A stretch of DNA of 41,082 nt from positions 1 through 41,082 of the forward strand of contig CAILQK010000277.1 in assembly GCA_903836265.1 (NCBI GenBank). Reading direction: 5' to 3'. Numbering within the stretch: the first letter of the stretch is position 1; each line of letters opens with the position of its first letter. The DNA comes from an uncultured Bacteroidota bacterium. Its GTDB lineage: Bacteria > Bacteroidota > Bacteroidia > Chitinophagales > Saprospiraceae. Under the pieces are notes generated by a model that had not been told where the DNA came from, made no database searches, and saw only the letters and a list, made by a program, of their open reading frames with translations. The position numbers and the translations under genes are program-made. Positions 34,704 to 41,082 of this stretch are shown here, piece after piece.

Positions 34704-37700
34704 ATGAAACCCATTATCACGATGCTTTGCGCAGTTTTGATTGCGCTTTCAGGCCAGGTGAGTGGCCAGAATATGAGCACCAGTTTCGTAGTGTCTCCGA
34801 GTTCAGGCCCAGGTCCCTATCCGATTGGTACGCAGGTCAAAATTGACTTCAGAGTGAATAATTTCACCAAAATAGTGTCTGTTCTTTATCCGATAAAGTT
34901 CAACAACACATTACTTCGCTTTGATTCAATTACCAATCCGGTACTGCCGGGTTACACGGATTTGCTCCCGTCGTCCCACCCGACACCCGGTGTTATCAAA
35001 ATCACCTGGTTCCCCAGTCCGCTCGATTTTCCGGATGGATACACTGTTCCGGGTTCCAATGTGACTTTGATGAGTATCTGGTTCACCGTACTCGCCGACG
35101 GGGTTTCTTCGGTGAATATGGCTACCAATATTCCCAACACACCTATTGAGGTCATCAATTCTGCGGGTAACGAGGTGTTCAACAACTCGATCTTCAACAG
35201 CGGAGGAAGCAGCGGCAACGGAGCAAGTGTTACTGGCGGCGCCGGTGCACCACCGCCACCACCGCTCACCGGCTTCAAAATTATCGCCACAGAAGTGTAT
35301 GCAAAACAGGGTAACCGTGTTTGTGTACCCATTTCTGTAAATGATTTTGATAATATCCAGCTGCTGCAATTTGCCATGCACTGGGATCCGACAAAGCTCG
35401 CCTATGAGTGTGTGCGGGGGGCAACAGCGCCGCTTGTACCTACCTTCAACGCTCCTGCAGCTGCACCTGGCACCCTTTTGCTTCAGTGGGAAGATCCGAA
35501 TCTGCTCGCGGGTACTGGTGTAACCAAGGCTGATGGCAGCAGAATATTCGAGGTGTGTTTCAATGCTACTGGTGCTCCCGGTACTGAGTCTGCCATAACG
35601 ATTGACGGTTTCGGCTTCGGCTTCCCGCCCGATTTTACCACGCAGTTTGCCGAAGCGGCCAATGCAGCAGGTAATAATCTTTGGGTGAACGGATCTACCG
35701 GTGTGCCAGCCAGGGTTCTTGTTCAGCCCGACCCGCCAGCTGCCACAGCTGTTACATTTACAGCCGACAAAGATACTGTCGGCCCAAATATGAATACCTG
35801 TATTGATGTGAAGGTGAAAAATTTCTCCAACATCACCGAAGCAGAGTTTGCCATGACTTACGATGCCACGAAGCTCACGTTCGTTACACCGGTCACTATT
35901 CCTGCTACATCACTTAATCTGGCAGCTGCCAACTTTACACACGCGGTTGCTTCAGGCACAGGTACCCTCAAATTCAAATGGGCCAACAATGCAGGCGTAA
36001 CCGTTCCGGATAACACAACTGTCTTCTCGGTATGTTTCACCGCTGTCGGAGCCTCGGGGTCTGTAGTTCCGGTCAACTTTGCCACGACGTCGTGTCCCAA
36101 CCCGACTCCGCTCGCAGTAATGAAAAAAGCTGCCACTATCGCGGGAACTACTTTCGGATTCAACGCCGGCTCTGTTACAATCATTGCCCAGAACGGACCA
36201 CCCACACTGGCCGGAACCTCTCCGATCTGTAACGGTGCAGCAACCGGTGCTGTTGCCAATACAACAAATGGTACTGCTACAGCCTATATATGGTCTAATG
36301 GAGCTTCTACCCAAAACCTCGCTGCGGTTGCTGCTGGTACTTATACTGTCACTGTTACGTATGGATCCAGCGGAACAAGCACCGCCTCCGTTACACTCTC
36401 TGCCCCTCCGGCCATAACCCTGTCTCAGGTTGCCACGCCTGTTTCCTGCTTCGGAGGCAATAATGGCGCTATTGATATCACACCCAATGGCGGAACAGCC
36501 CCTTACGTGTATGCGTGGGCCGGCCCCATGATGTTTTCTCAAAGTACACAGGATGTCTCGGGCCTGAAAACAGGCAATTATGTGGTAACTGTTACAGATG
36601 CCAATCAGTGCCAGTTCACTTCGTCTCCGATCAATGTTGGCCAGCCAACACCAATGAACATCCCGAACAACAATATTGTGATTACATCGCTGAGCTGTTT
36701 TGGAGGAAGTAATGCTGCCGTCACTATCAATCCGACTGGTGGAACATCTCCCTACACTTTCATGTGGTCAAACAACGCCACAACCCAGAACCTGAGCAAC
36801 TTGTCTGCCGGAACATATAATCTGACCATCACCGACTCCCGCTCGTGTACTTATGTGTACCCGAATGGATTCACCATATCCAACCCGCCACAGATGACGG
36901 TGGCTGTCGGCACCAAAACAGATGTGAAGTGTTTCGGATCCGCTACTGGTACTGCCACCATTACTGTCAATGGCGGCACAGGAAATAAAAACTACAGCTG
37001 GCGCAGAGTTTCAGACAACGTGCAGGTGTCACCCGACCAGAATCCGACAAGCCTGCCCGCAGGCACGTTCAATGTAATAGTGACAGATGCCGCCGGTTGT
37101 ACCGCCACACTGCCCACCCCGGTAGTGATTGCAGATGCTCCATCGGCACTCAGCGTTACACATACATCAACACCCGGATTGTGTTTTGGCCAGACTACCG
37201 GCTCCATTGATCTCACGGTAAACGGTGGATGGGGAAGTTATACGTACGACTGGCCAGGCGCACTTCAGGATAATATCCAGGATCAGCCTGCAGTATCCTC
37301 CGGAACGTACGTGGTGACTGTTACCGATAACGGTGGCTGCACCACCACTCGTTCAGTCATGGTAGGAGGCGCACAAACTGCCATTCAGAGTGGCAACCCT
37401 ACTGTCACTCCTGTACAGTGTTTTGGCCAGACGAACGGAAGTATCTGTATCACACCCTCGGGAGGTAACGGAGCTCCCTTCACCGTTGTGTGGAGTGGTA
37501 CCGCCTCCGGATCGGGCAGTTGTCTGCTGAATATTGGCGTGGGCAGCTACACAGCTACCATTACCGATGCACAGAACTGCACAAACACCATCTCTGCTGT
37601 AGCCGTCACAGGCCCCTCCGCCGCCCTGTCATTGAGCCCTCCAGTGCCCCTGATTGCAAATCCTGTTGCTGATCTTGATATAACCGTTTCGGGTGGTACA

Positions 37701-39611
37701 TCCCCATACACCTACACATGGTCCAATGCAGCAACTACTCAGGATCTGACCGGTGTGAGCCCCGGAACTTATGCCGTAACAGTGTTTGATGCCAATGCCT
37801 GCTCCGTATCCGGATCCTATGTCGTACAGTCTCCCAATGTACTCAACGGAGCAACCGCCACAGGCTCTTCCGCCTGCTCGGATGATGGCAAGATAACTGT
37901 TGTCATGCCATCCGCAGCATCTGCATCCGGACCATTCAGTGTAAAATGGTGCAATGGACTGATCTGTGACAGTACAACAACAGCCTATGTGCCGGCTTAT
38001 GATATCACCGGACTGGTTTCCGGCGTTTACAATATTACAGTAACCGCTTCGAATAATAACGTCATTACTCTTGCAGCCCAGGTAGTACAGAGCCCGCCGG
38101 CACAACTTAGCCTCATTACCCTGGTACAGCCTTATGATGATTTCCAAAACGGAAGCATCTCGCTGACCCCTGCCTCAAACTGTACCATCAATTGGGATAA
38201 CGGCTCAACTTCCAGCTTCCGCAATAATCTTGATTCGGGTCTGTACATCGTTACTATCACAAATAATCTCCCCGGAGGCTGTGTTGATACAGTACATATT
38301 CGCCTGTACCGTCAGTATCAGAATTTCATCGCACAGGTCACACAGGAAATTGATCCGAGTTGCGGGGGCCAGAACAACGGCTCAATCAGTATTGCCGTTT
38401 CGGGTGGAGATGGCCCTGACTACACATACCAGTGGAGTGGTCCCAATGGATTCACCAACGCAAGCCAGAATGTTTCCAATCTCGAGCCGGGTAACTATTT
38501 CGTAACGGTATCAGATGCCCGGGACTCCATCAGGGTGCTGGGGCCGATTGTTCTTGCCACACCAACAACAGTAGATATCACAAACGTCAATGAACTTTCC
38601 ATTACACCCGGTGGCACGCAGGTCAGCGGCGCTGAAGATTGTGACGGCGTGGCAAGCCTTGTTTTCACAGGTGGAGTAGGCAACGTGACTATCCTCTGGA
38701 GCAATGACGTAACCACCCCGGTAAACAGTACTCTCTGCGGTGGTGAATACTCGGTAACGGTGACCGACTCACAGGGCTGTACCGACTCCTGGACAGGCGA
38801 ACTTACCGCGCCACCCGCACTGGCACTGACCAGCAATGCAATCAGTCCCAAATGTTTCGGCCTGTCAAATGGCTCCGCCAAAGTCTTTATTTCGGGAGGT
38901 ATCGAACCCTATCAGGTGCTCTGGCCAAATAACCAGTACGATCAGTTCGTGTTTGCTTCCACTTTTTCCCAGGCTATCGGTCTCGATGGAGGAGATTACA
39001 AGGTGACTATCACCGATGCAAACGGTGTACAGAAAATTTTCAATGTGAATGTACCCGAACCACAACCCTTTGCTGTCGAATTTGCATCTGTTGATCCGGA
39101 TGAAGCCGGAGTTTGCGACGGTGAACGTATTATCACGGTAAACGGAGCTACAGCCCCCATATCCTACACATGGGCAAGCAGTCGTTCGCGTCAAAACGGA
39201 ACAGGCGAACGTGCAGCCGATCTCTGCGCCGGTGACATCATCACCTATATTATACAGGATGCCAATGGTTGCTCTCTGACAGTGTACGATACAGTGCCCT
39301 ATCCGCCAGACGCCTGCTTTGATGTGCGCCCGGTACTCACTCCCGGCGAGCAGGACGGGAATAACGACTTCGTTTACATCACCTGCATCGAAGGCACTGA
39401 TCATACCATAGAGATTTACAACCGCTGGGGGCAGCTTGTGTTCCAGACAGATTCATACTCCAACAATGTGGCCGATCCGCTGACTACTTTCACCGGATTC
39501 ACCCGTACAGGTCAGGCGCTCGCCGAAGGAGTATATTATTATGTACTCACAGTGGTTGACTCGTTCGGCGAACGACGTCAGATCAAAGGGCATATCAACC
39601 TCCTGAAATAA
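34704..39611 (+). CDS. Giant surface protein: three cohesins, about 13 SprB-type repeats, T9SS type B sorting domain
   Basis: This 1635-residue protein has a signal peptide (to about residue 22, ending SGQ). Three tandem cohesin-like domains follow at about 25-165, 190-335 and 350-494, joined by a Gly/Ser and PPPPP linker near 170-190. Each shows the order VxxFxxI, then FxxxWD-like, then PDG/ADG-type turn and a [VI]CF strand. Residues about 497-1533 are SprB-type repeats of roughly 80 residues, marked by CFGxxNG and GGTxPYxYxW and ending GxYxVTVTDxxxC. The last 100 residues are a type B (gliding-motility-associated) sorting domain, including IYNRWGQLVFQ and GVYYYVLTV. Type B clients generally need a PorP/SprF-family partner, and one follows 44 bases downstream. 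SprB itself is a gliding adhesin; the function here is inferred. Confidence 0.9.
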   Translation: MKPIITMLCAVLIALSGQVSGQNMSTSFVVSPSSGPGPYPIGTQVKIDFRVNNFTKIVSVLYPIKFNNTLLRFDSITNPVLPGYTDLLPSSHPTPGVIKITWFPSPLDFPDGYTVPGSNVTLMSIWFTVLADGVSSVNMATNIPNTPIEVINSAGNEVFNNSIFNSGGSSGNGASVTGGAGAPPPPPLTGFKIIATEVYAKQGNRVCVPISVNDFDNIQLLQFAMHWDPTKLAYECVRGATAPLVPTFNAPAAAPGTLLLQWEDPNLLAGTGVTKADGSRIFEVCFNATGAPGTESAITIDGFGFGFPPDFTTQFAEAANAAGNNLWVNGSTGVPARVLVQPDPPAATAVTFTADKDTVGPNMNTCIDVKVKNFSNITEAEFAMTYDATKLTFVTPVTIPATSLNLAAANFTHAVASGTGTLKFKWANNAGVTVPDNTTVFSVCFTAVGASGSVVPVNFATTSCPNPTPLAVMKKAATIAGTTFGFNAGSVTIIAQNGPPTLAGTSPICNGAATGAVANTTNGTATAYIWSNGASTQNLAAVAAGTYTVTVTYGSSGTSTASVTLSAPPAITLSQVATPVSCFGGNNGAIDITPNGGTAPYVYAWAGPMMFSQSTQDVSGLKTGNYVVTVTDANQCQFTSSPINVGQPTPMNIPNNNIVITSLSCFGGSNAAVTINPTGGTSPYTFMWSNNATTQNLSNLSAGTYNLTITDSRSCTYVYPNGFTISNPPQMTVAVGTKTDVKCFGSATGTATITVNGGTGNKNYSWRRVSDNVQVSPDQNPTSLPAGTFNVIVTDAAGCTATLPTPVVIADAPSALSVTHTSTPGLCFGQTTGSIDLTVNGGWGSYTYDWPGALQDNIQDQPAVSSGTYVVTVTDNGGCTTTRSVMVGGAQTAIQSGNPTVTPVQCFGQTNGSICITPSGGNGAPFTVVWSGTASGSGSCLLNIGVGSYTATITDAQNCTNTISAVAVTGPSAALSLSPPVPLIANPVADLDITVSGGTSPYTYTWSNAATTQDLTGVSPGTYAVTVFDANACSVSGSYVVQSPNVLNGATATGSSACSDDGKITVVMPSAASASGPFSVKWCNGLICDSTTTAYVPAYDITGLVSGVYNITVTASNNNVITLAAQVVQSPPAQLSLITLVQPYDDFQNGSISLTPASNCTINWDNGSTSSFRNNLDSGLYIVTITNNLPGGCVDTVHIRLYRQYQNFIAQVTQEIDPSCGGQNNGSISIAVSGGDGPDYTYQWSGPNGFTNASQNVSNLEPGNYFVTVSDARDSIRVLGPIVLATPTTVDITNVNELSITPGGTQVSGAEDCDGVASLVFTGGVGNVTILWSNDVTTPVNSTLCGGEYSVTVTDSQGCTDSWTGELTAPPALALTSNAISPKCFGLSNGSAKVFISGGIEPYQVLWPNNQYDQFVFASTFSQAIGLDGGDYKVTITDANGVQKIFNVNVPEPQPFAVEFASVDPDEAGVCDGERIITVNGATAPISYTWASSRSRQNGTGERAADLCAGDIITYIIQDANGCSLTVYDTVPYPPDACFDVRPVLTPGEQDGNNDFVYITCIEGTDHTIEIYNRWGQLVFQTDSYSNNVADPLTTFTGFTRTGQALAEGVYYYVLTVVDSFGERRQIKGHINLLK
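36185..39300 (+). repeat. About 13 tandem SprB-type protein repeats, period near 80 residues
   Basis: Within the 34704 gene, conserved cysteines of the xCFG/xCNG/xCGG motif fall at residues 509, 582, 665, 743, 827, 906, 1220 and 1384. The steps are close to 80 residues, or multiples of that where units are degenerate. Units 7-9, 11 and 13 have lost the CFG motif but keep the YxVTVxD ending. The DNA copies are diverged, so this is an old protein repeat and not a recent DNA amplification. Confidence 0.85.
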
Positions 39612-39655
39612 TCACTTTCCTCCCATCAGTTGATTGTTAATCGTTTGACAAAACA

Positions 39656-40588
39656 ATGAAAAAATTATTCTCCATACTGACATTCTCTCTCGCAGTGATC
39701 GCTGCGAGAGCTCAGGAACAGGCTGTTTACTCCCAATATCAGGTTTTCCCGATTCTTGTCAATCCGGGTTATACGGGCTTTGAAGAAAAACATCAGGTGC
39801 TTGTCAATGCACACGCATCCTGGCTTGGATTCCCGGGTAGCGCCAAAACCTACACCCTGTTGTATAACGGGCCGATAGGTGACAAACTGGCCCTGGGCGG
39901 CGGCCTCTTCTCCGAGCAGATTGGCGATGTGTCTTCCACAAAGCTGATGCTCAACTACGCCTTCAGATTCAAGCTGCAAAAACTGAATATCGGAATCGGA
40001 CTCTCCACCGAATTCCTGAACCGCTCCATTGATGCATCGCTGCTCAGCAACCTCAACGTGGATCGAAATGATCTGGTACTGGAAGGACTCGTTGACGGAC
40101 AGCAGATATTCGATGCAACACTCGGCGGACATCTCCAGTATGACAACCGGTTTTTTCTTTCGGCTGCCCTGCCCAATGCAATCAGAACCCGACTGGATGA
40201 AGTCCCGGTTGATGGCGGCGGCGGCTCATCAGATGGCCAGCATTACCTCTTTCAGCTCGGATATATCGTTAATGTACCAGCACAGAATTTCAAGGTCGTG
40301 CCATCGCTCACCTTTCGCAAATTCAGAAATACCCCCTCACAGGTTGATATCAATGTACAGGGGCGCTTCATGGAAGACAAGCTGATCGCCGGACTCACTT
40401 TCCGACCAGGAGTGAATGGTGCCGCAGTATGCCTGCTCGGAACTAAAATCAACCAGTATAATGTCTTCTATTCCTATGAACTGTCTTTCTCTGACTTCCA
40501 GCGATATAATGGAGGATCACATGAAATAAGCATTGCCTACAGCCTCGACCGCAAGGTGAAAGCTGCTCCTTCAGATGGCAATCAATAA
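39656..40588 (+). CDS. PorP/SprF-family T9SS outer-membrane protein
   Basis: This 310-residue protein has a signal peptide (MKKLFSILTFSLAVIAARAQ) and then the family opening QAVYSQYQVFPILVNPGYTGF. Alternating beta strands (KLALGGGLFSEQIGDVSS, LNIGIGLSTEFLN, KLIAGLTFRPG) and a C-terminal strand point to a small outer-membrane beta-barrel. PorP/SprF proteins are found next to large type B T9SS substrates and are needed to secrete or retain them; SprF is required for SprB display in Flavobacterium. Here the partner would be the cohesin-SprB protein ending 44 bases upstream. A strong terminator follows 37 bases after the stop, closing the operon. No anomaly is seen. Confidence 0.93.
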   Translation: MKKLFSILTFSLAVIAARAQEQAVYSQYQVFPILVNPGYTGFEEKHQVLVNAHASWLGFPGSAKTYTLLYNGPIGDKLALGGGLFSEQIGDVSSTKLMLNYAFRFKLQKLNIGIGLSTEFLNRSIDASLLSNLNVDRNDLVLEGLVDGQQIFDATLGGHLQYDNRFFLSAALPNAIRTRLDEVPVDGGGGSSDGQHYLFQLGYIVNVPAQNFKVVPSLTFRKFRNTPSQVDINVQGRFMEDKLIAGLTFRPGVNGAAVCLLGTKINQYNVFYSYELSFSDFQRYNGGSHEISIAYSLDRKVKAAPSDGNQ

Positions 40589-40625
40589 AATCTCGAACTG
40601 TCTTTAACAATTGGTTTTTGGGATG

Positions 40626-40658
40626 GCCTCTCTCCTTGATGTAGGAGGGGGGCTTTTT
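40626..40658 (+). terminator. Intrinsic terminator of the cohesin-SprB-PorP operon
   Basis: GCCTCTCTCCT (40626-40636) pairs with AGGAGGGGGGC (40643-40653) over 11 positions with two G-U pairs. The loop is TGATGT and TTTTT follows at once. Confidence 0.88.
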
Positions 40659-40673
40659 GATTTTTCATATTTT

Positions 40674-40704
40674 TTTGTGGTTTCGATTAAATATCGTAAC
40701 TTTG
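40674..40704 (+). promoter_or_regulatory. Near-perfect Bacteroidota promoter
   Basis: TTTG (40674-40677), 19 bases, TAACTTTG (40697-40704). Both boxes and their spacing match the Bacteroides-type consensus. It is the best promoter in the window. Transcription would start near 40708-40711. Confidence 0.75.
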
Positions 40705-40707
40705 CGA

Positions 40708-40992
40708 TGGCTTTTTTTATGCCGTTAATCCTTACCATCCGGTAAAGTCTGTAAAACTTCTCTGTCAACTTGACCATGCGGTTCCGCTGCTCCCTGCGGG
40801 CCGGTCATTTTGTAGAGCATCCGTGATAGCATCACCTGCTCCTTACCTGGTAATTTTTTCCGAAACTGTATAGCGTTACTGTCTGATTTCATTACGAATC
40901 AATTGATTTTGCCGTACACAGGCTTGTCATTCTACAATAGCGCAACATTCTGATGTGGTATCACTGCATCGGGTGTTGCGCTTTTGCTTTTT
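40708..40992 (+). ncRNA. Candidate structured small RNA or attenuator leader
   Basis: A stretch of about 285 bases lies between a strong promoter and a strong terminator-like hairpin. It contains a two-part hairpin: GAGCA (40815-40819) / TGCTC (40837-40841) enclosing GTGAT (40823-40827) / ATCAC (40831-40835). It also has TTACC/GGTAA hairpins near 40732-40745 and 40843-40853. I cannot match it to a known RNA family. A 12-codon reading frame near its start (ATG 40707 to TAA) is probably chance. It could be a stand-alone small RNA or the leader of the gene at 41029. Confidence 0.5.
40940..40992 (+). terminator. Strong terminator-like hairpin upstream of the truncated gene
   Basis: GCGCAACA (40940-40947) / TGTTGCGC (40974-40981) makes an eight-base outer stem. 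CTGATG (40950-40955) / CATCGG (40967-40972) makes a six-base inner stem with one G-U pair. TTTTGCTTTTT follows. It ends 37 bases before the next ATG. Confidence 0.8.
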
Positions 40993-41028
40993 AAATCGCT
41001 CTTCTTCTATCAAACAAATTTTTAAAAC

Positions 41029-41082
41029 ATGAACAAAGTAATTTCACAATTCAAGGCGTACCTGACGGCACTCCTTCTTGTG
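41029..41082 (+). CDS. Start of an exported protein gene (cut by window edge)
   Basis: Only 18 codons are visible: MNKVISQFKAYLTALLLV. The lysines followed by a hydrophobic run look like a signal peptide of a secreted protein. It comes 37 bases after a terminator-like hairpin and has no obvious promoter of its own, so read-through control is possible. Nothing more can be said. Confidence 0.5.
   Translation, partial: MNKVISQFKAYLTALLLV

Noticed and set aside
36185-39300. CRISPR-like or recent DNA repeat array
   Set aside because: The periodicity is at protein level (about 80 residues) and the DNA copies are diverged; there are no short direct repeats with unique spacers.
29044-40588. A classical cellulosome or polysaccharide utilisation locus
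   Set aside because: There is no glycoside hydrolase, carbohydrate-binding module, SusC/SusD pair or sensor in the window. The dockerin-like module is on an HYR-type protein, not an enzyme.

Overview
The window comes from a member of the Bacteroidota, most likely a Saprospiria-like lineage. The evidence is a set of type IX secretion system (T9SS) clients with C-terminal sorting domains, SprB-type repeats, a PorP/SprF-family outer-membrane protein, several TAnnTTTG promoter boxes, and almost no Shine-Dalgarno sequences. I see no tRNA, rRNA, insertion sequence, integrase or CRISPR array. Both edges cut genes.

Layout. Positions 1-4520 hold housekeeping and orphan genes: a truncated TolC-like gene (minus), upp plus a GNAT acetyltransferase, a small acidic protein of unknown function, a class I glutamine amidotransferase, dtd and an AhpD-like protein. 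Positions 4587-10597 are a heavy-metal efflux operon: a small Cys-rich exported protein, a CzcA-type RND pump fused to a TolC domain, and a lipoprotein adaptor. A penicillin-binding protein 1C gene follows 13 bases later. Positions 13175-17248 carry a NagB/PIG-L fusion (plus) and, on the minus strand, cdsA with a YdjM-like membrane protein. Positions 17410-21405 encode a large T9SS client with BNR, PKD and LamG modules. dnaE, an orphan secreted protein and an MFS exporter follow on the minus strand, then an iron-sulfur L-serine dehydratase (plus).

The most interesting part is 29044-40588. A 1513-residue HYR-like protein carries a dockerin-like pair of loops and a cohesin-like fold. After a strong terminator comes an apparent three-gene operon: a one-cohesin protein, a 1635-residue protein with three tandem cohesin-like domains, about 13 SprB-type repeats of about 80 residues and a type B (gliding-motility-type) sorting domain, and a PorP/SprF protein. 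Cohesin and dockerin modules joined to T9SS sorting signals suggest a surface-displayed, non-cellulosomal cohesin-dockerin assembly. The pairing itself is inference. No carbohydrate-active enzyme is visible nearby, so a classical cellulosome is not supported.

The last 440 bases contain a near-perfect Bacteroidota promoter, about 280 bases of structured sequence ending in a strong terminator hairpin, and then the start of a truncated gene. This is a candidate small RNA or transcription attenuator.
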